DNA of 64,000 nucleotides, taken from positions 9,184,453 through 9,248,452 of the forward strand of contig OX365946.1 in NCBI GenBank assembly GCA_947247005.1, read 5' to 3'. Position numbers and translations under genes: made by a program. Shown here one piece after another: positions 1-14,200 of this stretch. Position 1 is the stretch's first letter; every line of letters starts with the position of its first letter. A model generated the notes under the pieces. The model saw only the letters and a list, made by a program, of their open reading frames with translations, was not told the DNA's origin and did no database searches. The DNA comes from Spisula solida. Lineage: Eukaryota; Mollusca; Bivalvia; Venerida; Mactridae.

Positions 1-237
1 TCCATTTTTTCAAAACTTATTTTGCATTTTCTATCTTATTTGACATTGCTCAATGTCCTGTGACAATATAACGCCATAATTTCAAGTGCAATGTGCATTT
101 TGGCAGTAATGTTTTGCTCAAAGTCAAGTATTTGAACCACTTCGTAGCGTGTGTGTTGCTAAATGTCCCGGTGAATAATGAATGTACATGTAATTGGAAG
201 AAAGAAGCCATTGCACTACATCTACGTTTTTAAATTT

Positions 238-676
238 GTACGCCCCCATCTTTGATGAGGGGGTATATATTGCTTTGCACAATCATGTCTGTCGGTAGGT
301 CTGTTAGTCGGTCTGTCGGTCGTATAAATGGTTTCCGTTCAATAACTTAAGAACGCTTCGCCCTAGGATCTTCACATTACATGGATGTTGGTCATCAACA
401 GTAGATGACCCCTATTGATTTTGAGGTCAGTAGGTCAAAGGTCAGGGTCACTGCGACCTTCACCATTTCTGAATATTTTAATGGTTTCCGTTCAATAACT
501 CAAGAATGCTTTGGCATAGGATCTTCAAACTTTACATGAAGGTTGGTCAACAACAGTAGATGACCCCTATTGATTTTGAGGTCAGTAAGTCGAAGGTCAA
601 GGTCACTGCGACCCTCACCATTTCTGACTATTGGGCTGCCATGGGGGCATACGTGTTTTACAAACATCTCTTGTTA
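238..676 (+). repeat. Dispersed repeat, family T (AGGTCA-rich, short inverted ends)
   Basis: Two internal tandem units share 'aatggtttccgttcaataac' and 'gatgacccctattgatttt'. Each contains a run of AGGTCA-like hexamers. The copy opens with CGCCCCCATCTTTGATGAGG and closes with ATGGGGGCATA, forming imperfect inverted ends (TATGCCCCCAT type). A Q/C-poor reading frame covers the second unit but is only the repeat read through. Related copies lie at about 40.5, 43.2, 49.4 and 53.5 kb, most in the opposite orientation. It is probably a non-autonomous mobile element; the class is not known. Confidence 0.8.
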
Positions 677-1386
677 AAATTGGTTTACAAAACGATATTT
701 GACAAAGTCAAATGTTCAACCCTCATTTTCTCCAAAACAAGATTTTGGCACTTTGATCACTGTTAATTAGAACCAGCCGACGAAAATTTGTTAAAATAAG
801 TTTTAATTGATTGAAGTTGTTTCACAATTTGTTGTAACTTGTTCAGACGGGCATGCAAATGTAGTTCATATCGAAGTACTTAAAATTAGAGTCACGATAG
901 CCTACTAAGTAGTATCAACATATGACTGTTTAATATTTATGTACTGAAATGACACCAGGGTATAATATAGATATTATTGAGATTTGTCTCAGGGACATAC
1001 AATTCAATGTCACTGTCATAGACCACGTGTACGTTCTTGATAAGATTGGCGCGCTTTAATTAAGACGTTATCATTATTATGATGATAATAAATTATGTCA
1101 ATAATTATCATTTCAACGTATCCAGACGACTCACCCACTTTGAATCAATTATCATTTCAACATTCTATTTCCAGACCACACGTACGCCGAGTTTTAAACG
1201 TCATTATCTATAAACCCCTTTACGGGGACGTAGCCATTTCACGCGTGAAATTGCTAAGTGGAATAAAATAATAAGAGAACAGTACATGACAGTATAATAC
1301 GGGGATAAAAGTACAAAAATGTAGAAAGATAGATTGAAAAAGTTGTAAAAACAGACTTCAGAAAACTGATTACGGGCATTGAATGA
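677..1386. other. No gene seen
   Basis: AT-rich sequence without convincing coding character on either strand. A short direct repeat ('aattatcatttcaac') occurs near 1100 and 1150. Nothing else is recognised. Confidence 0.5.
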
Positions 1387-2300
1387 TGCTATATATATAG
1401 TGGGCAGTCTGACAATTCTTGTCGTGGTAGGCTATTCCAGTGGTAAACGGTCCTGGGGAAGAAGACAAACTTACAGTAGTCAGTTACTGTAGTAGTACTA
1501 ATTAACCTATAGGAGAGAATCGGGCACTATATAACCTACAATGGCCGGGATTGGTACAAGTTTGTAGGTGATTTTGTACATGAGAAATAGCCGACTGTAA
1601 ATTCTTCTAAGGTCAAGGGGCCTCAAGTTAAGGGAGCTCAGCATATCAGATACGCTAGCAGTTATTTGGTAATCAGCCTTGATCTGTCTGGCTGCCCGTC
1701 TTAGAACAGCCTCGATTTTGTCAATGATTATTATGGCTATAGGTTTGTGGGGACCAAACCTCGGAGGCATATTCTAGCTGGGGTCTGACTTGTCTGGTAA
1801 GCGAGGGACTTAATGGGCTCGGACTTGAACTTTATGTTCCTGCGAAGAATACCCAGTGTTTGGTTCGCAGTTTTCGTTGACATATTTATGTGATCATCCC
1901 AGGATACATTATTTGAGATGTCCACGCCCAGGTATTTTGCTGATGTGACTGATTCTAATAGAGATAATATCTAGTTGGTATAGGATGTTTCCTACGAGTG
2001 ACGTGGATAACCTGACATTTGGAGGGGTTGAATTCCATTATCCCACTCCAGCTCCCACTTTTCTAGTGTTGTAAGGCCATTCTGTAGGGTTGTAGACTCC
2101 TTTGCAGATGATAATGATAGGTATACTGCTGTATCATCTGCAAAAATGCGGACATTCGAGCTAATGTTCTGTGGGAGGTCATTGATATATGCTAAGAGGA
2201 GGGGACCCAGCCCAGACACCTGGGGCACTCCTGAAGAAACAGGGATAGCATTCGAGCAAGTGCCATTCAAAACTGCGGACTGGGCTGATTATCAGTTCAA
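1387..2300 (-). mobile_element. Decayed LINE relic, reverse transcriptase 3' half
   Basis: Read on minus, a broken reading frame gives reverse-transcriptase signatures in order. First comes SSGVPQVSGLGPLLLAYIND (the usual GVPQGSVLGPLLF box, Q-G changed to Q-V), then RIFADDTAVY (catalytic FADD), then WDDHINMSTKTANQTLGILRR, then RAARQ with the downstream region, and finally FPRTVYHWNSLP near 1430, the common C-terminal end of CR1-type elements. At least two frameshifts separate the pieces, so it is a dead, 5'-truncated copy. It is distinct from the longer LINEs at 8.7-17.2 kb. Confidence 0.85.
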
Positions 2301-5300
2301 GACTTCTTACTGTTCATTTGTATATAAACAACTTTTCTAAGTCTACACCTAAAAATTATATCTTACTGAAATGTTGCTATTATATTGGTAAGGTATTGTC
2401 TAGTTGAATTGAACAACAACAGGTAAGTTATGTAATAAATTTATTGACTTCAAACAATCTTATCATAACTACCAATGAACGTAAAAGTCACAAATATATA
2501 TTTTAATATCTAGTGTTGCATTATTGTCACCCTGTATTCGATTTTACGTGACGAATAAAAACATGCTGTTCATACGGTAGACACTCAGTATGACTTTAGT
2601 TCTAGAATATTAATTACGTTACACCATTTTCTTTCAAGAATAAACTGAAGTTTTAACCCACATGTCAATAAATAAAAAAGTCTATTGAAAAGCAAATAAT
2701 AGGTCATTCAAAATAAACATACCCTAAATTTTATTTTTATTCAAATTCCAAAGTTTTTTCATGTACATACCGACTGTAAACATCAAATGCATCAAAATGA
2801 CACAGTTTAAGATATGGTTCATGTCACTGTTATTGCTGCCATCTCGCTTTTTTTTAAAAAGCGTCACGTAAGTATACCGTCATGTAAAACTTTTACAGCT
2901 TTTGGGTGCATTTTTTTCTCATTTATTGTCAATTTCAGATGATGCAATTTATATTTGTGTTCCCCTGTCAATGCAGTTCATTTGCGTCGTAGTGAAATAC
3001 ACATACCTGGTTGGAAACAATGAAAAGTAAAGTACAAACACAGGTATGGAATGAACAAGTCTGACAATGTCAGACGATTTATTGACAAGTGTAATAAAAT
3101 AATGTTGCCAAGGTATAAACTATGACGTAAAGTTGGACACAGCAAATGGAGCAGTTTGGTTTATTGAATAGATGAATTACCGAAAAACTTAACTTAGCAA
3201 TCACATCAACAAAACAGTGTCACGTAAAATACCTCGTATCTGTGACATGAGGACTGTCAAAAATATATGAATTATGTAAGTCATTGTCACTCTCGCACAG
3301 ATATTGGAGCATTTTCCAACCTATAAGCATACATATAAACAACAAAATTTAAGGCTTAAAATATATTTCTTTTTGCAAGAAACATTTAAATTTTATGTTT
3401 TGTGCTTGTGACAGTCGATTTTGAGCAGGGTGTCGTATCTTGTAAGCATGCAAATGTTGTAAAAAAACATAATTTCAAGTGTCTATAGTATTTAATGGTG
3501 AGGAAATATATAGTACTAACGCTAAAAACTAACGACAACACTTTCGTACGCGTATATACGTTATTAAGGACACTAAAGTAGCTGTGACAGGCAATTGGCC
3601 CACATTTTGAGAATGCGTGACCTATGGTCTTCTGCATGACATTTAATTATAGCGACTTAAAATATTCGCATAGGACTAGTTCTACAGAATAGACTTAGTG
3701 ATAAAGTATTCTTGTGCGTTTTTCGTTCAAAACCTCTTTTACAGTAGAAGCTCTGTGCGAAGAGGCATATTCATGAGATATGTGTGTAACTTTCTGTAGT
3801 CTCCAGTGTTCCTTGTGTAGTGTAGGTGGAGACCACTAAGTTGAGGGGTGTGTTATATAATCCTGACTGACAGTGAATATCAGTTAACGCTCTTCTAAGT
3901 TTATATCATAGTTTAATCATAGATATCATATAAGTCTAACAGATGGTAGAACAATAGTAAATACGCTGATTGATACATAGTAGTTGATACATATACCCTG
4001 AAAATATACAAAGGACCTAACATTGTTATAACTGTACAGTATAAACATTACATTTACATAATACAACACATATTAAACCTCATATCATGATCGGATACCT
4101 TCAGACATCTCACACATATAATACAGATTATCACATAACACAACGCCACATGACACCGCACAGTCTCTCACATAATAATATATCACATGACACATAGCAA
4201 AGTTACATAACAATACATGACAGTTGACACAGCACAGCAAGTTACATAACATTACAAGTAGACACATCACTTACCAATATATGGGATAAAGTGTCTAATC
4301 AAGCTTTCACCTCACACCAACGTTCACTCCCGTGAGTATCATATCTGTAAATAATGGAATTAGCTATTAAATGTGAAGGAATAAGGTTTTATGAAAGTGA
4401 TCATAGAATAGAGTAGAATAAAGGAGTAGAGCTTCATTACAGATAAATTAATTAGCCACACCTGAAGACCACAATTGAATACATGGGTTCCTGACCAGAC
4501 TTCCTATCTTAGATTCACTTATCTCAATAAACATTACTTATAACACTTACAATGAAATGACAATAATATATACAAGGGCATAATATATAGAATACTTGAC
4601 CAATACACAACCAACCATTTAAATGTCCAAAGTATCATCAATCAATCTCAACAATCCATAAAACATCAGTTTAAAAGTGCATCGTCACACAAAGACTTCT
4701 GTGTTAGATCTGGCCAAGTTTTAGAGGGAAAACGCTTGACCAATAAAATTGAAAACCAACCGCTGTGACTAATCTTGAGTAAATATAGGTTTAAAATAAG
4801 TCTTACCCTAGTTATCTCCCTTTGACCATTACTATCTAACATGTACCAAAAATGGTCAGGTTACATACTCCCCTGGCCACAGAAATGACGTCCCGTCATT
4901 TACTTATCTACATATTCCTAGTTCTACATACATAAAATACCTACACAATTCTGCTAACATGTCACTTCATATATGTCCATGACTTCAAAGACATATTAAT
5001 ATAAAATACACATTATACTTGTAAATTATTTCATCAATAAAATGTTCCCTGTTTCTCCCTCTTAGCGTATTTACCATTAAAATAAAATTCATACAATGAT
5101 ATAGGCTATAGCAGAAAGAAATAGCCAACTTGCTCTTACAACAAGTCACTTAATCGCAAAATACGCAGTAAAATAAAATTAGCTTCAAACGTCTACACCA
5201 ATGATGCACAAACTGCTCATCATCAACCTTCTCTCCCTCTCTTTTAAAAAAACAAGCATCCTTGCTTCAGTATTCAAATAATTCTAAAATAACAAGAGTA

Positions 5301-5723
5301 TATTCGCGTTTACATGAGTCGCGAAAACAACAACACCGCGTTAAATATCAGACGCGAATACAACAACACCGCGATAAATATCAGACGTGCATTAAAATCA
5401 CACAGAATCATCATATACTTACTTCATTACACACTCAACCAACCTCTGTGCAATTGCAAAAGCTATATTGCTCAAAATACCCGACTGAACCAATTGTGTC
5501 AAAGCATGAATCCTGCAATCAGTAGGTCTTGGTGTTATCTGGTGCGTTACATGTGAATATGGTCTATTCATACAATTTGACCCTATGTGAAATATTTCTA
5601 GTTTTCCAAGCAAACAATATCCATAGAACCTTCTTGGAATAATGTGTCCAATTTGACGCTATATGAAATATTACTGATTTTGAAATTTCGCACATGCGCT
5701 CAAGGTAGCTCGGACCTCCTGAA
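2301..5723. other. No gene seen; AT-rich with minor repeats
   Basis: No convincing exon on either strand. It holds a partial R1 repeat (3655-3800), a low-complexity stretch rich in 'cacatgaca' and 'acataaca' (about 4090-4270), and a two-copy ~35 bp direct repeat with 'aacaacaccgcg' at about 5320-5385. Reading frames here are short and look like chance. Confidence 0.5.
3655..3800 (+). repeat. Partial copy of dispersed repeat R1
   Basis: The stretch contains 'tctacagaatagacttagtg' and 'gtgcgaagaggcatattcat', closely matching the starts of the R1 copies at 5.7 and 27.7 kb. Similarity stops after about 145 bases, so this is a fragment. Confidence 0.75.
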
Positions 5724-6755
5724 GCGTAGGAACTTTAAATTATGCTCATATGACTAGGTCTACAGAATAGACTTGGTGATAAAGTATCACCAAGCGTATT
5801 TAGTTCAACAACTACTTTACTGAAGAAGCTTTGTGCGAAGAGGCATTTTCATGAGAAATTGCTTAAGGTCTATTCCATTAACAATTTGACTCTCTATGAA
5901 ATATTTCTGATGTTTTCCATGCAAACAATATCTATAGAACCTTCTTGGAACATAATGTGTCCATTGGTTCTGGTTTTTGGATTGAAAGACTTTTGTGGAT
6001 GAAGAAAATCACATGCATCATTTCCGGCAGTGACTGCGTGTGTTTTACAAATACGGATTTCTTAGAATTTCTGATAGCACATATATGATATGTCTGCTTT
6101 ATTCCTGGTTAATGGTAGTCAACGTACTTTCTATCATTTGTTAAACTACGTAAAAACTTCTCTTGAAAGTACTAGAGATATAACTTTAATATGTTATTGA
6201 CATTTAAAATAAGATGACGTTTTGGGCACCACGTAATGAGCATGGTATACAGTGGGTACAAATGTTGTTAACTTCAAGAATTTTTCTTCCAAATCAAGTG
6301 AACTTGGGATAAACTCGAGCTTTTACGAGCAGCTAACAGTCCAACTTTTAATATTGCAGCTTTGATACGAATATGCTACATTTTATATTTGTTCTGTTTG
6401 ATTGTTGTTTTCTTTCAGTTGTTATTGACCCACTTTGGAACATGTAATAAACGTGTAACAATGCTAAAAGGCGCCTTACGATGTCCTTTTATCTCAAAAA
6501 GTTCATCATGTATAAATGTATCACTTAAATTAAGTTTAGACCTTTCTTTGATATAAGGCATAATTTCAGTCAATTTGACGATACGTTTTACGAACGATTT
6601 TAAGCTTAGGATATTTAAATTAGTAAGTGTTTATTAAACATACATTATGAGCAAACTGATGCATGTATTTCAACCAAATTTTACCAAATAGAAGACAATA
6701 GTCTAAATGGTACACAAGCCAAGTTGGAAGCACAAAATCCCTAACAATACTAAAT
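5724..6755 (+). repeat. Dispersed repeat R1, full-length copy
   Basis: About 1 kb that matches 27744-28770 in the same orientation over its length. Shared landmarks include 'aggtctacagaatagacttg', 'ttggtgataaagtat', 'gctaacagtccaactttta', 'tcatcatgtataaatgtatc' and 'cattaaacatacattatg' (with one change between copies). No coding frame is conserved between the copies. No terminal repeats or target duplications could be defined by eye. The class is unknown. Confidence 0.8.
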
Positions 6756-8170
6756 ACAGTAGCGCACAGACAACCCAAAGCCACACAGAAACGACGGCAG
6801 CGCCTAGCCATCAACGCAAGAGTCAGACATAGAACGAACCATCCACACCGCCAAAAAATGGTTATATCAAGCAAGCCTATATACTCACTCCGCAATGAAT
6901 GACACACTGTGGACTTCGAATTTTGTGCATAATTAATTAGCCATAAAGGGAGGTAATTATAAATGATAACTACACTGAAGTGAAGTACGGGGCGACTTTT
7001 TACAGCCGCCACACAGCACTTAACACCTTAAGATATGCATGAAATTGCACCCCTAGTATGAATATCAGAGTGTAGCCTCCATATAAGGAGTATAGCAACA
7101 TAAATCTTATTGGTAGTATTACTCAGATACACTGTAGCCTACCAGTTAATTTACAACCTAACATGCTACTAGTATCTCGGGAGTGCACCAAATTTTGACG
7201 TGAATTTTGATCAATATTCACTTTTTATAAAGCCACATTAGGCCTTAAATGGCTATTTTCAATAAGCATAACATGGTAACCTATTTTAAGAGCCATCATG
7301 GATTTTGAGCACTTTAGTCGATTCCCAAAGGTGGAAAACTCAATAAGATGGTAGAAATCGAAATACAACCTCCAGTTGGTTTGTTTACAAAAGGATGAAT
7401 TGTAAACAAAATATGCACACTTTATAATCTAAGGGAAGCAACTCTGGCAAACTTAGTATTTTGGCATACTATTTCGACAGATACAGTTAACATTCTGTCT
7501 TTAATTATTGGTCATTTGTGAATATTTCCAACTTCCTTGTAATTAATCTGTTTACTGGGAGAAAGACAATTTGTGTTTGTGACTATGCTTGTGGAATGTG
7601 ATGTTTTCTGTTTTTATCTCCTTCACAATAATTTTATGTACGAGGTACTTACAAATATTAGGAATTATTATGGCCACTTGAAAGCCCTTGTGTACATATT
7701 ACATCATACATTAAAAGCTGTAGATAATTACAGTTTTGTATTGTGCGTATATTACGACAGCATTTTATCAGTAGTATTTTTGTTATTTAACCGATCTCTG
7801 AATTACTAGTATATTAATGGTTTTGGCGCATCATGATCAAGCTAAGAACTGATCCAAGTGGAGAGACATAATTGAGTCCTTATGTCACACCGGGGATGTT
7901 CAAAGATGAATAATTTAGTAAGCAGCTGTGTTGTACAGACCCTTGTGGCCCTTTAGTGTCACAGTTTCCTTCGCCTGTTTGTATTGCTTTTGTATCAATA
8001 TCGATTAAAGTAATTTATTGAAATGAACTTGTTACGCGTTACAAAACTTTACTAAATATTTCAAAACCTTGATCATTAAGGTATCCATAATTAGAACACG
8101 CGTCAGAATAGAAATATTGTACTCGATGTCCATTCCCTCGAGACGCTGCAGATAAAAATTCACAATCTTT
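6756..8170. other. No gene seen upstream of the PAN-Link gene
   Basis: AT-rich sequence. A 130-codon minus frame at 6620-7012 runs partly inside R1 and shows no recognised domain. The last few hundred bases would be the upstream region of the gene beginning near 8.2 kb. Confidence 0.45.
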
Positions 8171-8180
8171 ATTGATACGC

Positions 8181-8189
8181 CATAAAAGG
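8181..8189 (+). promoter_or_regulatory. Possible TATA-like element of the PAN-Link gene
   Basis: CATAAAAGG lies 67-75 bases upstream of the chosen ATG. A start site 25-35 bases downstream would give a 5' leader of about 40 bases. Position and sequence fit a TATA box, but AT-rich surroundings make chance matches common. Confidence 0.3.
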
Positions 8190-8255
8190 TATTCTGCTAG
8201 TAAGATCGTGTACAGTTACATTAATCTTCATACATTAGCTGTAGCTGTATTTAAA

Positions 8256-11200
8256 ATGACAACGATGACAATGTGTGGATGCTTTCTTATTGTTCTCGCA
8301 ATATATGTGTGTGTAGTTCTTGGGAGCACGTCTTTGAAATATCGAGCGAGAAAGAATCTTAAATTACCAGAGAATATAGTGGACAAGACCATTGCAACAA
8401 ACGGGTTAATAATGTGTGTGGCGCTCTGTAAATCAGAGACAGCGTTTCAGTGTGTAACCGCATCATGGGGCAATGGATCGTGTCTGCTATCAGAGACCAT
8501 TGCGATACACGCGTCTCGAACATTGGAGGAAAATGCTGCGTGGACTACCATGTGTCGAATCGTGTATCCAGGTAAAACTTCTCAATTTTCATATACACTC
8601 GAGGACTTTAAAACGCCTCACTTGTCTGAAAGCCAAGTATCGCTTAAATTATTCATTTTATTGACAAACTAATTTTAATAATAATAATAATAATAAAGAC
8701 TTTATTTAAAGAGGCAACACAGTTGGGTAAGCCCAGTCTTCCCTGTGAGCCTCATACATATAACATTGACATAGTATGTGTACAAAGGCAAAGTAATATT
8801 AATATATATATATTTACACAGCTGAAAGAAAGTCAAAAATGAAATGTTAAGAAATGTTATTAAGCAGACTATATAACCTGATATATAACACATTTAATTG
8901 TTGCATAAATTCCATTGAACAGTTTTAATAGGTAATAATTATTGTATCTCTTCATGCAGTGTGAGAGAAATTTGTTTGACCACCAGAAAACCACCACTTC
9001 AAGTAATTGCTTTTAAATGAGTTAACATTTGCAGATGTTCTTACATGGTAAGGAAGACAGTTCCATAATTTGGCACCCGAGTATGATAATGATTTTCTGC
9101 AAAATTCAAGTCTGGGCTTTGGAACCGCAAGTAGTTTTTGTTCAAATGATCTCAATGATCTGTTTTCATGATATGTAAATAGTTGCTCCATGTATTTTGG
9201 GAGAAATCCGTTTACAGATTTGTATACTAGAATTGCCTTTTTATAATTAACTCTGTCTGAAAATTTCATCCAATTCAATTGCAAGAATAACTCATCTGTT
9301 GGTGTATCAAAATCTCTGTCTAAAATAATTCGAGCAGCACGTTTTTGAAATTTGTATATATCATTGGAAAGATCGGTGATACAGTTCCCCCAAATAGAAC
9401 AACAGTAGTCTAAATGCGGCAGAATATATGCATTGAAAAACATTTTTCTAGTATGTAGGTTTAAAAACTGTTTAATTCTCATGAGTAAGTATAATAATGA
9501 GTTGCATTTCCTGAGTGTCATGTGTACTTGTGTTTTCCAATTAAGTGTGTGATCAATATGAACCCCCAGAAGTTTTTCTGTGTTTGAAAATTGAATAGTC
9601 TTTCCATTGAATGAAATACTTGAATTATTTTCGGATTTGCGATTTGAAGATGAAATGAACATAGCTTTTGTTTTTTTCGGGATTTGCGATCATGGAGTTT
9701 CTTTTTAACCAGTTTTGTACCGAATCAATGTCTGCTTGAAGGTAAGCGCAAACTGAGTCTAAAGTATTTCCAAAAGATGAAATAGTGGTATCATCAGCAA
9801 ACATATCAGACACAGAATTGGATAGGTGTAAGGGCATATCGTTAATATAAATGATGAATAGGAGAGGTCCAAGCACAGAGCCTTGTGGCACACCAGCTGG
9901 TATGTGTTCAACACTGGAAGTTCTTCCTGAGACACATACCTGCTGTGAGCGATTTGTTAGATATGACCGGAACCAAGCAATTGTATTTTCATCAATTTTA
10001 TATAACTGTAGTTTTTCAAGAAGTAACTTGTGATTAATGAGGTCAAATGCCTTTGTCAGATCCAGAAAAATTGTTCCAACAAGATTTCCTTCATTTATTG
10101 CGTTTATCCAGTTGTCAATGATGGCAGTCAGGGCAGTTTCACAAGAGTGGTGAGCTCGAAACCCAGATTGATTTGGGTGAAGGAGAGAATTGTTTTCAAG
10201 AAAGATTTTTAAGTTATTACTGACATGTTTTTCTAATACCTTCGATAGAATTGGTAATATTGAAATTGGTCTGTAATTACTTTTCTCACTTTTAGACCCC
10301 TTTTTATGAATAGGTGTAACCTTTGCTCTCTTGAACATTGATGGAAATATTCCATTTGATAAACTAAGGTTGAATATTTTCTCTAGGTGTTTGGATATTA
10401 TTTTAGCACTTATTTTAAGGAATTTGGGTCCTATACCATCTAGTCCAGTTGATTTTCTTATATCAAGGTTTTCTAGCTCTTTTTCTATGAATGTGCTTGT
10501 TACAGTAGGTATTGAAAATGAAGTGTCCTGTTTACAGTGCATTTCAATGAATTTACATAGTTTTGTTTTATCGCATTCTGAGAAGGAGAAACAATTTTGG
10601 GGAGCAGATTTGAAAATGTCAATGAAATAGTTATTGAATACTTCAGCTGTTTCAAGTGGGTCTAAAATTTGAGATCCCTCATCATCATGAATGAAATTTG
10701 TTTGGTGATTTGTGGCTTTACCTGATAACTGCCTAAGATTCTTCCATAGTTTTTTGGCATCGTTTTTATTGTCATTTATAGTTTCCGCATAGTATGTTTT
10801 CTTAGAATTTGATATTAGAGTTTTAACTTTGTTTCGCAAATGTTTATATTGTTCCTCATTATTCAGCTTCTTTGCTTTATCTCTTTCTTTTGTCATTTTG
10901 GAAATTTCTGGATTGTACCAGTCTGGTAAATGTATGTGTTTAACACGCTTTTGTTTCAATGGAGCATGTCTATTTAAAGCATCACTGAATAATGATTGAA
11001 AACAGTCTAAAGCATCATTTGGATCTTCATATATATCTAGGATAGACCATGGCTGTTCCTCAAGTGATTTAAGAAAATCTGCTTCAATAAACTGCTTCAT
11101 GTTACGATATTTTATCATTTGATGTAAGGGGTCTTTTGGCGCTGTATTTGAAATTTTACGTGTAAAACACACAGGAAAATGGTCACTAATAGATAATACT

Positions 11201-14200
11201 GGAACATTAACTTCAGTAATATTTTGAGAAATATTTGTATAGAGATGGTCAATTATTGTTTTTGTAGTGCTAATTACTCTGGTGGGCATGTCAACAAGTT
11301 GTTTTAAATTGAAGTTGTTAGTAATATTATTCCATGATTTGTTGTTAGTAGATTGAGTAATGGGATCAAAGTTGTAGTTTAAATCTCCGGTTAATAAAAT
11401 GTCTTTGTTTTCAATGAATAATTTCTCAAAGGTGTGTTCTAAATTTAAATTCCAGTCCGCATTGGAACAAGGGGGGGCGATAAATATAACCCAATATTAT
11501 TGGTTTTTGCTTGTTATTTTGAATCTCAAGCCAGATAATTTCAGTATTATCATTTTCTAAATCAAACCTGCGGAGACATGAATAGTTTTGTTTTACATAG
11601 ACAATGATCCCACCACCATTTGTTTTACGGTCTTTACGAAACATTTGATATCCATTTATTTGGAATTCACTGTCCGAGAAGTTGCTATGTACCTGCGTGT
11701 TAATTGCTATTTCCTTCATACGTCAATAACAAAAGAACTTCCACATATTAGACATACATTCAAATCACCACGTCTAAGTTTCATTACTAACACCGCAAAT
11801 TCAAAATCTTATCGTGTCCTTTTGAATGTTTTCAAATTAGTTAGGTTGGTGCGTGCGTAAAAATAAACGAACATTATGCAAACGTCTCTTAAGCCACACT
11901 CACCAAGGGTACTTTTTACATTATTTAGCCATTTGTATTGATTACAATTCATATCTGATTTATTAAAGCAAAGTGGTATAATTTAGATGAGAGTTTGTTT
12001 TCCTTATTAAGCTGTTGCAGAACCAACGGTTTTCTACTTTATAATGATAGATAGTGGATAGCGGCCCAGTTCGCCATATTTTAGCATTACATGCGGCGTA
12101 CCTTTTTTATTTGCATACTTCTTTTAAGAAATCAGTATGAAACATCACCATAGACCCTAACTTCGCAATCGTACGTTAGAATAGGTATAATTGTGATATC
12201 AAACAGTTTTAAATGACAATCTATGGAGAGGTCTTAATTACATATCTTTGTGTACAGGACTAGCTTTCCTGACTTAAGCTGAATGATACCTTCCCTGTCT
12301 GACTTTATATTATCTTTTTAATCAGCTACATGTTTTGCATCATTCTACTGCCCATTGTTTAGAATAATATTCCAAAGTATTTTATAGTATCAACTATTTC
12401 TAGCGCAATAATGTCTGTACATCTCTTCCTTCCTTATCCATCTCCAAGGACTCCAAGGATTAAGATTCCATGTTTTACAGTTCGAGTAACTTGAAAACGT
12501 GTTAAGAAGATTGGGCAGTTCATCTTCAGATTGTGAAAACACACTTGTGTCATCTGCAAACAGTAGAACGATCATTATTAGGGAATATGTCTCATCTGCA
12601 TACAGTAGAACGATCAATATTAGGGAATAAGTCTGATCTGCAAACAGTAGAACGATCAATATTAGGGAATAAGTCTCATCTGCATACAGTAGAACGATCA
12701 ATATTAGGGAATAAGTCTCATCTGCATACAGTAGAACGATCAATATTAGGGAATAAGTCTCATCTGCAAACAGTAGAACGATCAATATTAGGGAATAAGT
12801 CTCATCTGCAAACAGTAGAACGATCAATATTAGGGAATAAATCTCATCTGCAGACAGTAGAACGATCAATATTAGGGAATAAGTCCCATCTGCATACAGT
12901 AGAACGATCAATATTAGGGAATAAGTCTTATCTGCAAACAGTAGAACGATCAATGTTAGGGAATAAGTCTCATCTGCAAACAGTAGAACGATCAATATTA
13001 GGGAATAAATCTCATCTGCATACAGTAGAACGATCAATATTAGGGAATAAGTATCATCTGCATACAGTAGACCGATCAATATTAGGGAATAAGTATCATC
13101 TGCATACAGTAGAACGATCAATATTAGGGAATAAGTATCATCTGCAAACAGTAGACCGATCAATATTAGGGAATAAGTATCATCTGCATACAGTAGAACG
13201 ATCAATGTCAGAGTATTTGATAAAGACAAATATCAGCGCCGACATGGTTGAGCATGTAATTTTTCAAATCGCCCAGGAAAAGAGAAAACAAGAAAGGGGG
13301 AAGGTTTTCGCCTTGTCTTAAACCTCTGTAGCAGTAGAAGAAGTCGGAATTGGTACCGTTTGTATGGAGACACAATACTTTATAATATCATACATACGAT
13401 ATATATGTGATGATATTTCGAAACTTTACTGTCATGTTATACATGTATTTCATAAATTTTGACCAAAGTCCAGACCTCCACACGGAGTCGAAAGCTTTTT
13501 GAAAATATCTATAAAAGCACAGAACTTTTGGTGTTCTTTGAGGTCATATAAAATATTTGGACAACATTATGTAGAACGAAGATATTAATAACTGTAGATT
13601 GATTTTAACTTTGCCCATACAGCTTAACAACAATGCAATTGGTATTTAGTTCTCAGGCAGATAAAAAGTACCTTTGTTTTTGTGTATATAGGTATAATAC
13701 AACCTGTCACATAGACGTCAATATAACATTAAACAGTTAGTGATATACAGCTGTGCAGGAAGAATTTTTAACTAGACATAGCCAGGACAAGACTGTTAAT
13801 AATTATGGGAAACTTTTACTTGAATTTTGCAAAACAACATCAATGAGAATTTTAAACGGTAGATGTGGTAAGGATAAAAATATTGGTAAATTTACATGTG
13901 TAAACACACAAGGTAGTAGTGTTGTAGATTATGTCATGTGTAGAAAGGAAGATTTTAAATATGTATGCAATTTTGAAGTCAGTGATCCAAATATATTGAG
14001 TGACCATTGTTGTGTGAATTTTAGTTTTAAGTCATGTCCCATTTATGTTGAAAATGATAATCCTGAAGAGGAAAATGTCAGCCATATACCTTATATGTAT
14101 AGATGGAATGCAGACCAGAAGGATTTATTCTTAGATCGACTTAACAATGATGATATTGTTAACCAGTTTGATAATATATGTTTTCAATTAAATCATGCCG

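Noticed and set aside
6620..7012. 130-codon minus frame as a membrane protein
   Set aside because: Its 3' half lies inside repeat R1 and is not open in the other R1 copy; no domain or splice context.
12533..13321. 262-codon plus-strand frame of 14-residue repeats as a repeat protein
   Set aside because: It is the opposite strand of the RT-derived minisatellite; RT sequence on both flanks lies on minus.
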